Notes: generated from the letters alone by a model not told the origin. A stretch of 64,000 nucleotides of DNA from Roseivirga sp. (GCA_029262895.1 JAJCYM010000042.1:40152-104151), one strand, 5' to 3'; shown: positions 1-9,481, counted from the first letter of the stretch. Made by a program: numbers and translations.

Positions 1-658
1 GAGACTGACCATCCAAAATGTCTGTTGAAATTCTCTCATCATGGTCCCACTGAATAAAACCGGTGAATTCACCACCGTAAACAGTTACTGTACCATATAA
101 TGGCTCCCCTAGTTTTGAACCCAGGCTTTTAGGTGTATCCATAAATTCGATGATATCAATTCTGCTCCATCGGAATGACATTTTGCCCAATTCCTGATCC
201 ATAATAACCACCTCGTTCCCGAAGTCATTTGAGCCATCCTTAACGTAGATTTTCTCACCATCGCGTAGGGTCAATTCTACCTCAGATCGTCTGTTAATTT
301 CAAGTTTAGCAATATCGCCAAATCGGCACCTGAACTCGTGAGTAACATCATAACTTCTGCTGCTAGACCAGTTCCAGTTGATTCCCGAAATTCTTCGCCT
401 GTCATCTCGATCCCTGTCTCTTAACCTGTCTCGATCATCCCTGGAAAGATATTTTGAAGCTTCGTTGTCCTCTTTGGTACCATTGAATTGGTCTGCCCAA
501 TAAGCCTCTTCTTTTCCCCATCGGATTTGACCTGTAAATGACTCCCCGTCTATGGTGGTGACCTTTCCATAGATGAAGCCATCATCCTGTGCATTTGTAT
601 TGAAAGCCATACCGAGGATCAGCAGAGCTATCATTGTGATTTTAGACATTAATTTCAT
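1..658 (-). CDS. Secreted repeat protein of unknown function, partial (3' part missing)
   Basis: The frame is open from the ATG at 658 to the left edge (about 219 codons), so the C-terminus lies outside the window. It starts with a short basic stretch, a hydrophobic segment and an Ala-Gln junction, which looks like a signal peptide with mature protein from about residue 24. The body repeats a module of the form T-x-x-G-x-x-(Y/F)-x-G-x-I-x-W followed by a region ending in a conserved W-S-R-(I/L)-D. It is a clear paralogue of the protein at 2764-4017: the opening motifs TTIDG, the stretch FGDI, DQELG and the GEP-(L/V)-YGTV motif recur in the same order. A basic/acidic run of alternating Asp and Arg lies near residues 74-90. 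An ATG at 649 is an alternative start. Function unknown; a surface or periplasmic role is inferred from the signal peptide. Confidence 0.8.
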   Translation of the reverse strand, partial: MKLMSKITMIALLILGMAFNTNAQDDGFIYGKVTTIDGESFTGQIRWGKEEAYWADQFNGTKEDNEASKYLSRDDRDRLRDRDRDDRRRISGINWNWSSSRSYDVTHEFRCRFGDIAKLEINRRSEVELTLRDGEKIYVKDGSNDFGNEVVIMDQELGKMSFRWSRIDIIEFMDTPKSLGSKLGEPLYGTVTVYGGEFTGFIQWDHDERISTDILDGQS

Positions 659-958
659 TTGACTGTTGTTTGAGTTTTATTTCTATTACTCACCAAAGAT
701 GCAGGGACAACACCTACTATAAAACAGGAATAGGCTCTACCAGTCAATTTTTAAACTGAATCGGGAATTTCTACTACCGAAGCTGATACCAAATCAAATA
801 CAACATGACGGATACAAATCATTTCTTACCGCTTGTTCTTCGTTGAAAAAATCGACTATAACGATGCTATGCCCTCATTTTTTGCCTTAATCAAGCGATA
901 ATAATTTAATTTCTATTCACGCCATTTTATAATTGAATTGGTATGACAGGCTTAATAG
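659..958. other. Intergenic region, 300 bp, no gene seen
   Basis: This gap separates the response regulator ending at 959 from the start of the partial secreted protein at 658, both on the minus strand. It should contain the 3' end of the regulator transcript and possibly a separate promoter for the secreted protein. No tRNA, strong hairpin with T-tract, open frame with coding character, or clear TAnnTTTG box was recognised. Confidence 0.4.
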
Positions 959-1717
959 CTATTGATCAAGCCATTTTTTGAAGGAGGGTGTTTTTTCTGA
1001 GCTTATCACAATCTCTTCGTCAATCATCGGCTCAAGCCCCAGTTTTAACCTGCCTTTGAAATAGGGATGAATGTCTTTAACGGAATCAAAGTGTACAATG
1101 AACTTCCTATTGATTCGGAAGAATTGCCGGGGGTTCAGCATGCCATCAATTTCCTCCAGCGTATGGTCAAGAGGGTACTTTTGATTTTCGAAGGTCACAA
1201 TATAGGTGAGCTTATCTCTGGTAAAGAAATACGCAATCTTTTCGACAGGTATGGCCCTGATTTTTTGTCCAACCTTCGTTAAAAACCTTGATTTAAAGTC
1301 TTGTCGGTTTTCCTGAAGAAGGTCTTTAATCTGAGTGATGTCAATTCCTGAACCTCCATCTGCTGCCTTTGCTTCCGCCTTTTCTACGGCCGCTTTTAAT
1401 TTCTCCTCTTGTATAGGCTTGAGCAAATAGTCAACACTATTTACTTCAAAGGCCTTGATGGCGTATTGATCATATGCAGTAGTGAAAATGACCGGACACT
1501 CCACTTTTACCTCCGAGAATATTTCGAAGCTTGTTCCATCCAGCAGCTGAATATCACTAATGATCAAATCGGGGGCATCATGGCTTTGCAGCCACATAAT
1601 GCCAGCTTCGACTGACTTAATGGAAGAAAGCACTTCTATGCCCGGGCGAATATCATTGAGAATTTCTATTAGCCTTTCAGATGCCAGCCTTTCATCTTCA
1701 AAAATCAGAATTTTCAT
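959..1717 (-). CDS. LytTR-family response regulator
   Basis: A 252-residue LytR/AlgR-type transcription regulator. The N-terminal receiver domain (about 1-118) has the acidic pair E7-D8, phosphoacceptor D55 in SDIQ, T80 and K100 followed by proline. The C-terminal LytTR DNA-binding domain (about 140-250) carries the usual strand pattern with FFRINRKFIV. Family knowledge: phosphorylation by a LytS-type kinase promotes DNA binding to paired direct repeats. It lies 10 bp downstream of the kinase at 1728-2897, so the two form a cognate pair. The secreted protein downstream (start 658) and its paralogue upstream are the obvious candidate targets, which is inference. Start is the ATG at 1717. Confidence 0.93.
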   Translation of the reverse strand: MKILIFEDERLASERLIEILNDIRPGIEVLSSIKSVEAGIMWLQSHDAPDLIISDIQLLDGTSFEIFSEVKVECPVIFTTAYDQYAIKAFEVNSVDYLLKPIQEEKLKAAVEKAEAKAADGGSGIDITQIKDLLQENRQDFKSRFLTKVGQKIRAIPVEKIAYFFTRDKLTYIVTFENQKYPLDHTLEEIDGMLNPRQFFRINRKFIVHFDSVKDIHPYFKGRLKLGLEPMIDEEIVISSEKTPSFKKWLDQ

Positions 1718-1727
1718 AGTCTTTAGT

Positions 1728-2897
1728 TTAAACAGATGAGATGTCGATTAAAGGCACCTTCACAATAAATGAATTGACATTCTTAATTACCTCTACCTTT
1801 TTATCAGAAAAGTGAGCGTATCTTCTCTCAATATTGAGTAAGCCTGATTTGCTGCTTTCTCCTCGAGCAACCTTTTTCTCCTGTAAGTTATTTTGGACCA
1901 CTAAAAAGTCTTCTCTGACGGAGACGGTTATTTGCAGTGGCTTGGTCTCTGTGACAACATTGTGTTTGATCGCATTTTCAACCAACATTTGTACGGTCAG
2001 CGGAGGTAGATAAGTGCCCCTGGCCGCACTGGGGATATCAATACTAATTTGTATGGAATCTTCAAATCGGATTTGAAGCAGATACATATAGGCACCAATA
2101 AAGTCAAGTTCTTGTCGAAGCAAAACAAGCTCCTCTGAGCTGCTTTGAAGGATAATGCGATAGACCTCGGCAAATTTTTCCAGATACTTTTGCGACTGTT
2201 TCTGATCTTTGCTGATCAATGAGGAAAGTACGTTTAGGTTGTTGAAAAGAAAGTGAGGATCTAAATGATTTTTTAGGGTGGTTAATTCTGCTTTGATAGA
2301 CTCTTTTTGAAATTTTTCCGAATTGAGCTGAGAGTCTTTCCAATTCTTTAAGAATTGAATCCCGAAATTCATAGAAATGCTTGGTAGCAGTAAAATGACG
2401 CCAATAATGTTCATTGTCACCATTTGCTGATTATCAGGTGGGTCTTGTGTCAATGTGACTTTCAAAATGAGGTAAGACAGGTTGATAATCACAAGTGAAA
2501 GAAAAACGCCTATGCCCAACTGCGTATAGAATCGGGTGTTTCCGAAGGTCAGCCAGGGGAGTTTTTTGTCCAGTATTTTTGTAAGCAATCTATTGGTTAG
2601 GAATATCAAGGTAAGGACTACAACTATCCAACCGGTATACAGACTTGCTTCAGGCGATGCATCGGTGCGGAATAAAATGAGAAACACGATTCCAACGAGC
2701 CCGATAAATACGGTTAGTTGAATTCGTGCCTTTCTTGAAAGATTTCCCAATGAATTTTGGTGCTTAGTCAAAAATGATCTCGTCAATTTTTGACCATCTG
2801 ATGTATACAGGGTCTGACGAGTTTGAAGTAAAGATAAGCACTCCATCATTGTCTTCCGAAACATCCCTCTCGTCTCCCAGAAGGAGACTTTCGCCAT
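1728..2897 (-). CDS. LytS-type sensor histidine kinase (His_kinase family)
   Basis: A membrane histidine kinase of the class used with LytTR regulators. Four hydrophobic segments at about 62-76, 88-105, 125-148 and 160-178 precede the phosphoacceptor box DPHFLFNN (His at about 215 counted from the ATG at 2897). The HATPase domain follows with VENAIKHN near 310. The start is uncertain. From the ATG at 2897 the first 45 or so residues overlap the 3' end of the upstream gene by 134 bp and look unlike family N-termini, while a TTG at 2750 lies just after that gene's stop at 2764 and gives a more usual short N-terminus. Either way the gene sits in one operon with the upstream secreted protein and the downstream regulator. 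Confidence 0.9.
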   Translation of the reverse strand: MAKVSFWETRGMFRKTMMECLSLLQTRQTLYTSDGQKLTRSFLTKHQNSLGNLSRKARIQLTVFIGLVGIVFLILFRTDASPEASLYTGWIVVVLTLIFLTNRLLTKILDKKLPWLTFGNTRFYTQLGIGVFLSLVIINLSYLILKVTLTQDPPDNQQMVTMNIIGVILLLPSISMNFGIQFLKNWKDSQLNSEKFQKESIKAELTTLKNHLDPHFLFNNLNVLSSLISKDQKQSQKYLEKFAEVYRIILQSSSEELVLLRQELDFIGAYMYLLQIRFEDSIQISIDIPSAARGTYLPPLTVQMLVENAIKHNVVTETKPLQITVSVREDFLVVQNNLQEKKVARGESSKSGLLNIERRYAHFSDKKVEVIKNVNSFIVKVPLIDISSV

Positions 2898-4017
2898 TTT
2901 TTAAAATGACTGTGGAATAATTATAGTTCTTTGGAATGATATTTTTCACATTTCGGAATGGAATTTTATAGACCACATCATCGTCTTTGCCATCAAGCAT
3001 TTCAAACTCCCAACCCTCATCCAGGTCATAGGCAATTAAGCCCTTGTATTCATCGCCACTAATAGTTTTGACTGTAGCCGTAATGCCTTGTGATACTGTG
3101 AATTGATTATAAGTGACCGCCTGAGTAGGCTGGTCTAAAACATCTAACACAATAAAGTCTTCCCATGGGATGGTCACTTTTCCAATGTCCTTATTGTAAA
3201 CTATGATACCTCGGTTTTCATCATTTACATCATTGGTTCCTCTTAGAAAGAAGGTGCGGCCTGAGTGCAAAGTCACATCTGAGCCATTTCTTCCTTTTTC
3301 GATCTTGGCAATAGTCCTGAAAGGGATATTCCTATCTCCATTTCTATCCTTACCATCTAAAATATCCTTTCCGAAGCGCTCACTTGCGTCCCATTGTATA
3401 ATGCCGGTGAAAGTGCCCTTTCTGCCTGCCCTGACAGTGCCATAAACTGGTTCCCCATACTTACTTCTTAATGTTGCCGGGCCCTGCTTGAATGTCACCT
3501 TGTCCAGGCGGGACCATTTAATCGACACTTCGCCCAACTCCTGATCATAAACACGAATAGTGCTGCCAACATCTTCATGGGATTCTCCGCTAACTTCCAA
3601 TACTACACCATTTTTGAGTGTAATCTCTGCTTTGGATCGGCCACTAGGTTCTATTGATTTTATATCCCCAAATTGAGTATCGAATTGATGACTGGTACCG
3701 CTGTAGCGATTGTCCCAAATATTCAGTTTTCGGATATTAATCCATGAATCTCCCTCAGTTTTGGGCAGGTTGTCTCTTTCTGATTTTGACAGAAATCGCA
3801 TGAAATTATTTGAGGTTTTAACGGCATTGAACATTTCAACCCAATACACCTCATCACTACCACCACTTCCTCCCCATCTGATGGGGCCTTCATATTTATC
3901 ACCATCAATGGTGGTCACTTCTCCGTAAATGAAGAGTTGATCGTTTTGTGCTTTAGCTTGTGAGACAAGAATAAGCAACCCAACGAATACGCCCAATATC
4001 AGTATCCAGCTTCTCAT
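2764..4017 (-). CDS. Secreted repeat protein of unknown function
   Basis: A 417-residue protein from the ATG at 4017. The frame extends upstream to 4116, but 4017 places a basic, strongly hydrophobic signal peptide ending Ala-Gln right at the N-terminus. The mature part has about three copies of a 110-residue module. Each begins with a strand T-x-x-G-x-x-Y-x-G-x-I and a Trp or Tyr. It continues with a segment IPFR-x-(I/V)-x-x-I and a LKNG-type turn, and ends with V-x-I-x-W before an acidic residue. The all-beta pattern suggests repeated small beta-barrel units, which is inference. It is a paralogue of the partial gene at 1-658, and together they flank the LytS/LytTR pair. I recognise no named family. 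Confidence 0.85.
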   Translation of the reverse strand: MRSWILILGVFVGLLILVSQAKAQNDQLFIYGEVTTIDGDKYEGPIRWGGSGGSDEVYWVEMFNAVKTSNNFMRFLSKSERDNLPKTEGDSWINIRKLNIWDNRYSGTSHQFDTQFGDIKSIEPSGRSKAEITLKNGVVLEVSGESHEDVGSTIRVYDQELGEVSIKWSRLDKVTFKQGPATLRSKYGEPVYGTVRAGRKGTFTGIIQWDASERFGKDILDGKDRNGDRNIPFRTIAKIEKGRNGSDVTLHSGRTFFLRGTNDVNDENRGIIVYNKDIGKVTIPWEDFIVLDVLDQPTQAVTYNQFTVSQGITATVKTISGDEYKGLIAYDLDEGWEFEMLDGKDDDVVYKIPFRNVKNIIPKNYNYSTVILKNGESLLLGDERDVSEDNDGVLIFTSNSSDPVYIRWSKIDEIIFD

Positions 4018-4167
4018 AGTATTTCGCCTTTGGAATAAATTCTGCTTATTCATACTACAAACATAGCTGCGTAGTTGTGGGATTCTAAGCGAAAAACACT
4101 GTACTAGTATATTCATAGGATGAATCGGGAATATGTCAAGCTCAATATTCTTAAGGGATGGGTATCA

Positions 4168-5256
4168 TCAATCTGGAAAACGGGATTTGTCAAATCCGGG
4201 AATGATTCTTAACGCATTCTTATAATAGAGCTTCTTCAGAATTTCATCAGGCAGCCCAAGGCCATACATCTTCCAATAAGCATGATACTTTTTGTAGTAA
4301 GGAAAATACTCATCATCACTTTCCAGCACTCTGAAGTAAGTTGGATATTCTTCAGGTCGATAGGAGTCTTTTCCAAATAGGACCCTATCCTGGTACTTCT
4401 GAAAGAACATATTGGCCATTTTAGGTTGTCTGCCCAACTCAGCAATCACCGCTCCGATTTCCACCATCATATTGGGCATTTGATCTAAAAGCTGACCTAA
4501 ATAGGTGAGGTCATTGGCATACCAACCCATATGAGCAGCAATGAAAGTAGTATTAGCATGTTTTTTGAAAACATTGTGCTGCTCCTGAATAATGGTTTCC
4601 CAAGGCACGGGATTATTGGCATCTCTTTTACGTCTTGGATGCGTTTTCAATTCCAGCCACCTTTCATTATTAGCATCAAAAGGCTCCCAAAATTGTTTGG
4701 GATCAGCAGAATGAATGAGGACAGGTATACCCAATTCTCCACATTTGGCCCACACGGGGTCAATGCGGGGATCATCAACCGCCACCCGATTGCCATCTTT
4801 ATCTTTGACCGAAAAGCCCAGGTTCTTGAATATTTTAAGGCCACTTGCACCAAGTTTAACATCAAGTTCGAGCTGTGTGGCCGCTCTTTCCCCCCAGCCA
4901 TCTGTACCAATCTGACTAAAATTTATATTGGCAAAGCTCACAAAACGCTTGTTTCCATTGGCATCGATGTTGGCCTTGGCATCCGCTATTCTTTTGCCAC
5001 TGCCTCCACTCAAGTTTACCATGGCCCCCATATTCATAGCATCCATTTGGGCAGCAAGTGCCTTAAGGTCTTTTAGGCCCAAATTTCTCTGATGACTGTG
5101 CACATCAATAAAAGGGAACTTTGCTCTTGAAACGGGGTTCTCCGGCACAACAAGGCTTGAAGGAGGATTGTACTCTTCAAATGATACTTCCTCTTGCGCA
5201 TTCAGGCCGAAGGCCACAAATAGGCTGAACAAGGTGAATCTAATTCGATTTGTCAT
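4168..5256 (-). CDS. Secreted amidohydrolase-family metal-dependent hydrolase
   Basis: A 362-residue TIM-barrel hydrolase (Amidohydro_2-like). The ATG at 5256 gives MTNRIRF plus a hydrophobic signal peptide ending NAQ; an in-frame ATG at 5283 is possible. Metal-ligand candidates are the early motif DVHSHQR (H-x-H), a mid-protein His in VLIHSAD, His in FIAAHMGW, and the late acidic residue in LFGKDSYRP. This order matches the superfamily; the substrate cannot be told. The gene stands alone on the minus strand, divergent from the SDR gene at 5349, with 92 bp between the starts that must hold both promoters. Confidence 0.85.
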   Translation of the reverse strand: MTNRIRFTLFSLFVAFGLNAQEEVSFEEYNPPSSLVVPENPVSRAKFPFIDVHSHQRNLGLKDLKALAAQMDAMNMGAMVNLSGGSGKRIADAKANIDANGNKRFVSFANINFSQIGTDGWGERAATQLELDVKLGASGLKIFKNLGFSVKDKDGNRVAVDDPRIDPVWAKCGELGIPVLIHSADPKQFWEPFDANNERWLELKTHPRRKRDANNPVPWETIIQEQHNVFKKHANTTFIAAHMGWYANDLTYLGQLLDQMPNMMVEIGAVIAELGRQPKMANMFFQKYQDRVLFGKDSYRPEEYPTYFRVLESDDEYFPYYKKYHAYWKMYGLGLPDEILKKLYYKNALRIIPGFDKSRFPD

Positions 5257-5348
5257 GATTAGGGTTTTGGTACTTAATCGCAAATTCGCAGTTAATGTTT
5301 ATTTCACTAGATTAAAACTCAAAGTATCAGACTTACAGCCAAATTAAA

Positions 5349-6107
5349 ATGGAAATTGATTTAAGTGGAAAAGTAGTATTAGTAACGGGGGCTTCAAGGG
5401 GAATTGGTAAAGCCATCGCATTGGCTATTTCAGCATCCGGTGGAAGTGTGGCTGCACACTATAACAACAGTGAAGTCAAGGCAAAGGAGCTGTTGAGTCA
5501 GTTGAACTCTGACTGTGAGTTGTTTCAAGCTGATTTAAATCAGTCAAGAGAAACCATAAACTTGTTTGAACAAATAATAAAACACTTCGGTAGAATTGAC
5601 TGCCTGGTAAGCAATGCAGGATATGCTATTAAATCAGATGCTGGTGGTAGTACAGAAGATTGGATAGCTGATTGGAATACTACGATGAACATAAACTTGT
5701 TGGCCACCGGGGTTCTCAATAAGCTTTGCATAGAACACTTCACCGATCAGGGTGGAGGCAGGATTATCAATATCTCTTCCAGGGCCGCTTTTCGAGGTGA
5801 TACTCAAGACTATTTGGCCTATGCGGCATCAAAAGGTGGCGTGGTAGCGTTGACGAGGTCTATTGCACGGGCATATGGCAAACAAAACATCAAAGCCTTC
5901 AATATTGCTCCGGGTTTTGTACGAACCGATATGGCGCAGGAATTTATGGATGTCTACGGGGAGGAATACGCCCTTAACGACATAGCTCTTCCCAAACTTA
6001 CAGAGCCCAAAGATGTGGCCCCAACGGTGTTATTTTTGGCGAGTGGCCTGGCAGATCATGCCACAGGATGTACAATTGACATTAATGCGGCTAGTTATGT
6101 GCATTAA
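5349..6107 (+). CDS. SDR-family NAD(P)-dependent oxidoreductase (FabG-like)
   Basis: A 252-residue classical short-chain dehydrogenase of typical length. The cofactor motif TGASRGIG is at 13-20, NAG at 89-91, the catalytic serine at 143/144, and the Y-x-x-x-K pair at Tyr158 and Lys162. The late motif IAPGFVRTDM is that of 3-oxoacyl-ACP reductase-like enzymes. No signal peptide, so cytoplasmic. R16 in the glycine motif fits NADPH preference. It is transcribed alone, and its 3' end overlaps the converging kinase gene by 4 bp. The substrate is not evident because no biosynthetic partner is adjacent. Confidence 0.9.
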   Translation: MEIDLSGKVVLVTGASRGIGKAIALAISASGGSVAAHYNNSEVKAKELLSQLNSDCELFQADLNQSRETINLFEQIIKHFGRIDCLVSNAGYAIKSDAGGSTEDWIADWNTTMNINLLATGVLNKLCIEHFTDQGGGRIINISSRAAFRGDTQDYLAYAASKGGVVALTRSIARAYGKQNIKAFNIAPGFVRTDMAQEFMDVYGEEYALNDIALPKLTEPKDVAPTVLFLASGLADHATGCTIDINAASYVH

Positions 6108-7417
6108 ATCGGCATCGAGATGGTTGCTGTAAAGAGCTTTTTTTCCTCCGTTGTACCTATTCCAAAATGATGCAGGTGAGCTATACGTTCACAAACCCAC
6201 AGGCCAAGCCCATTGCCTTGAATTATATCTGGCTTTCCAATTTTGTTTTGAATCAACAGTTCAACGCTGCCATTTCGTACTGAGATTGAAATGCTTATGG
6301 CCTCTTTCCTGTCTCCATATTTTTGAGCATTATCGATTAGATTGACGATTAGGCTCTCCATTTTTTCAGGATCCATCAAGATTCTTGGAATGTTTTCTTC
6401 TAAACTCAACTTAACGCTAAATCCGGCTTTTTTGAGTGTAGGGCGCAGTTTTTCCAGCACATCATATATAAGATCGTCAAAGCGAATCAGACTTTTTCTA
6501 AGTTCAAGATTCTCCGTTTTCAACTGACTCACTAAAAGGAAGTCCTGGACGACATTTTTCAATCGGATCACCTCATCTCTTAAGCTTTGAAGGGCTGGAT
6601 CTGCATTTTTATCTGTTGAGATTCTATACTCCAATTCCGATTGCATGTTGGCCAATGGAGTTCTCAACTCGTGAGCAGCTGAAGCAAAGAAGCGATTCTG
6701 ATCCTTGATTGAACTTTCAATTCTTTGAATCATGGCGTTCATTGTAGATGAAAGCTGAGCGATTTCGTCCCCAGACGAACCTACTGGTAATCGATCCATC
6801 TCTGGTCCTGCTTTGATCAGGTTTGCTTTGGCTATGATGCCTTGAATAGGTCTTAAAGTAATTCCCGAAACTATATATGCAAGAAAAAGCGAGAGTGAGA
6901 GAGCGAGTATGTTTGCCCTAATGAGGTTATTTCTAACAGATTTGATTTCTTGATTAAGGGAGGTAGCGCTTTTCAGGAGCATTACGCTGACAACCCCTGA
7001 ATTTGCGCTTTCTATTAGAGAACGAGAAACTCCTGCAGATGAGGTGTCTAAAGGGAACACGAAGTTGGTTGTGGTCTCAACACTGTCGCTGAAAAGTTCC
7101 AGTGATTCAGCGATAGAAATTAAGTCTTCCGGAAAACCATCTTTGCGATAAATTTCCTGAAACTCAGTATTAGATCTATACCAGATATAAATTAACTGAT
7201 CGGCATTTGTGAGAGGAATTTGGATGGGAGCGTAGCCTACATCATCGAGAATTCGTTTGGTTTCGGCCTGTAAATTGACCTCGAATGAATCCCTCAAAGT
7301 ACTTTTTAAAAAACCGAAAAGTGAGTAGTTGGTTAGAGATGAAATCGTGGCGAAGACGATAAAAAAGGCAATAGCGATTTTGAATCGAATGCTTGTGAAG
7401 AATGTGCCACTTTTCAA
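6104..7417 (-). CDS. HAMP-domain sensor histidine kinase
   Basis: A 437-residue classical membrane kinase. TM1 is at about 11-28, a periplasmic domain spans about 29-165, TM2 is at about 168-186, and HAMP follows to about 238. The HisKA box AAHELRTPL has His at about 249, and the HATPase domain ends with the GNGLGLWVC glycine motif. It starts at a TTG (7417), with no nearby ATG, only 4 bp after the stop of the OmpR-type regulator, so the two are translated from one message. The periplasmic domain is not recognisable. Its 3' end overlaps the converging SDR gene by 4 bp. Confidence 0.92.
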   Translation of the reverse strand: MKSGTFFTSIRFKIAIAFFIVFATISSLTNYSLFGFLKSTLRDSFEVNLQAETKRILDDVGYAPIQIPLTNADQLIYIWYRSNTEFQEIYRKDGFPEDLISIAESLELFSDSVETTTNFVFPLDTSSAGVSRSLIESANSGVVSVMLLKSATSLNQEIKSVRNNLIRANILALSLSLFLAYIVSGITLRPIQGIIAKANLIKAGPEMDRLPVGSSGDEIAQLSSTMNAMIQRIESSIKDQNRFFASAAHELRTPLANMQSELEYRISTDKNADPALQSLRDEVIRLKNVVQDFLLVSQLKTENLELRKSLIRFDDLIYDVLEKLRPTLKKAGFSVKLSLEENIPRILMDPEKMESLIVNLIDNAQKYGDRKEAISISISVRNGSVELLIQNKIGKPDIIQGNGLGLWVCERIAHLHHFGIGTTEEKKLFTATISMPI

Positions 7418-7421
7418 ATTA

Positions 7422-8105
7422 CTAGTGCTTTGCCAGTGTGCCGACTAGTTTATAGCCGAACCCCACCTGTGTCTGAATCAATTTATGCTCAAAATCCTGA
7501 TCGATCTTTTTTCGAATTTGATGTAAATGTACTTCAATCACATTGCTTCCCATGTCAAAGTCAATATTCCAGATTTTTTGAGAAATTTCAGCTTTGGAAA
7601 TAACACGATTGGCATTTCTCATTAGTAATTCAAGTATAGAGAACTCTCTTTTGCTCAATTCTATCTCAGTGCTTTTTCTTTTTACCGTTCGCGCCAATAA
7701 GTCCAATTCCAGATCATTAACTATGAATTTTGTTTGTTGTTGATCGGAAAACTTTCTGCCCACATTTCTGATTCTGGCCTTTAACTCTTCGAAGTCGAAG
7801 GGCTTTTTGATATAGTCGATAGCACCTAAATCTAACCCCTTAATTACGTGCTCACTTTCATTCAAAGCGCTGATAAAGATTACAGGGGTTTGAATATCGA
7901 AGGCCCTAAGGTTTTTTAAGATCTCAAAGCCATTCTGGCCGGGAAGCATGATATCTAATAATATAACATCAAATTCATTGACAGCCGCTACTTCCAGGCC
8001 CTCACTTCCATTATCGAAATGTTCGACCGTATACCCAGAGTCTTGGAGTCCTTTTTTTAGGTAGAGAGCAAGCTTGGCTTCATCCTCGATGAGTAAAATT
8101 CGCAT
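7422..8105 (-). CDS. OmpR/PhoB-family response regulator
   Basis: A 227-residue regulator with a receiver domain (acidic pair near 8-9, phosphoacceptor D51 in LLDIMLPG, the lysine of IKKPF) and a C-terminal winged helix with the GFGYKL strand typical of the OmpR class. The ATG at 8105 overlaps the stop codon of the upstream secreted protein (TAATG), and another ATG two codons earlier is possible. It pairs with the kinase downstream. The three-gene order (unknown secreted protein, regulator, kinase) suggests that the protein at 8105-9481 is linked to the signal or the response. Confidence 0.94.
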   Translation of the reverse strand: MRILLIEDEAKLALYLKKGLQDSGYTVEHFDNGSEGLEVAAVNEFDVILLDIMLPGQNGFEILKNLRAFDIQTPVIFISALNESEHVIKGLDLGAIDYIKKPFDFEELKARIRNVGRKFSDQQQTKFIVNDLELDLLARTVKRKSTEIELSKREFSILELLMRNANRVISKAEISQKIWNIDFDMGSNVIEVHLHQIRKKIDQDFEHKLIQTQVGFGYKLVGTLAKH

Positions 8106-9481
8106 TACCATTGCTTGTCAATATCTTTTATTTCCTGGGTGAATGTTTTTCCATCAATGGTTAGAGACCGTATAATAAATACTCGTCTGTTTTTAAGATC
8201 AACCTCTTTGGGACGTTTCTTCCTTTCCCAGCCAATGAATTCGATATTCTCACCTACTCGGATAAGACTATTCGTGTTAATTGCCATAATCTGAGAAACG
8301 GTCAGATAAATATTGTCATCAATCAATAGACCTTCGAACGGGCCACTTTTTTTATTCTCGGATCTAAAAATTTTGGTGATTGTTCCGCTCATCTCCTTCT
8401 CTGGTTTTTCGTAGTGCTCACTTTTTGAGAAGAATGAACGCTGTTTCTCAAGCGACATTATCTCAGATTCACCGATGGCCCGAATACCATAAAGTATATT
8501 GTACGTAGGGTCTTTAGTAGAAGCGGTTAAAGTGGTTTTAGTATGAAATAACTCAAAACCGGAGCCCTGGAATTTTTCAATATAATTCTTAAAATCTAAT
8601 CCATTTTCAGGGTCGAAATAGATGTTTATACGCTTACCGTCTAATTGCTGAAAATCGGCACCGCTCATTTTCCCTCTGTTATCGGCCTGGTAATCCTCAA
8701 ATTTCCCTTTTGTTTGATTGAGAAAAATGGAATTTCGGCCCATGGAGGGCAAAACTAAGTTCACTATACCATTGAATAAGTATAGGCCAGTAACTAGCTG
8801 GTACGTATGTCGGTATTTGTAGTAAGTACCCTCCAGCAAGCTTATCTCTGGTCTTACATACGTAACTGTCTCATTAGCATAAAAGCCACGAACGTTGGAA
8901 TTTGTCTGTGCACGTAGCGTGTCGCCATTTTCGATCACGAGTTGATTGAACTCTTTGTTGATTTTTGACCTTGAAATGATTTTGGCATCTGCAATAACTG
9001 TATAGGATCGATCAACGCTAAACTTCGATTCAAAAGGCTTGTTGAATTCATAGATACCCTTTGATGAACTAATCGCATATAACTTTCCCATGCCGGTCAG
9101 TTTCAAACGGTGTTCTTTCTCGACTCTTTTCATAGTAAGATTTTTGACCAGAATCTTCCCCAGCAACAGTTCATCACCTTTAACCGTCAACTTAACATTT
9201 TCACCAACTGGAGCATATTTCTTGACCATTTCACCTTGGTGACTAGGGAAAGTGATGTAATAATTTTTCTTGCCCTTAGTGGTTACGACAATTCGACCCA
9301 GGTAGAACGAGGGCGAAATAAAAACATGACCTTTGATTTTTCCTTCTATCTCGACTTCAATGTGGTTATTAGTTCGACTGGTTCGCTTGTATTGATCCAG
9401 TTGTTTCTTAGTCAACCCTTGAGCGTTTAGGCTGCTTGAAGTTACAATTGCAATAATCAGTATTAGTATTTTATCCTTCAT
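8105..9481 (-). CDS. Secreted protein of unknown function, first gene of a two-component operon
   Basis: A 458-residue protein from an ATG at 9481 with a signal peptide (basic start, hydrophobic stretch, ending NAQ near residue 21). The mature sequence is rich in Lys, Val, Ile and Thr and looks all-beta, with repeated short strands such as IEVEIEGKIKG and LTVKGDELLLGK. I recognise no domain. It overlaps the downstream OmpR-type regulator by one base at the start/stop junction, so translation is probably coupled. Being first in the operon it may be an accessory sensor or a major output of the system; both are inference. Confidence 0.75.
   Translation of the reverse strand: MKDKILILIIAIVTSSSLNAQGLTKKQLDQYKRTSRTNNHIEVEIEGKIKGHVFISPSFYLGRIVVTTKGKKNYYITFPSHQGEMVKKYAPVGENVKLTVKGDELLLGKILVKNLTMKRVEKEHRLKLTGMGKLYAISSSKGIYEFNKPFESKFSVDRSYTVIADAKIISRSKINKEFNQLVIENGDTLRAQTNSNVRGFYANETVTYVRPEISLLEGTYYKYRHTYQLVTGLYLFNGIVNLVLPSMGRNSIFLNQTKGKFEDYQADNRGKMSGADFQQLDGKRINIYFDPENGLDFKNYIEKFQGSGFELFHTKTTLTASTKDPTYNILYGIRAIGESEIMSLEKQRSFFSKSEHYEKPEKEMSGTITKIFRSENKKSGPFEGLLIDDNIYLTVSQIMAINTNSLIRVGENIEFIGWERKKRPKEVDLKNRRVFIIRSLTIDGKTFTQEIKDIDKQW

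Noticed and set aside
4531..5076. Open frame of 181 codons on the plus strand
   Set aside because: It lies wholly inside the amidohydrolase gene on the other strand and its translation has no domain or family character.
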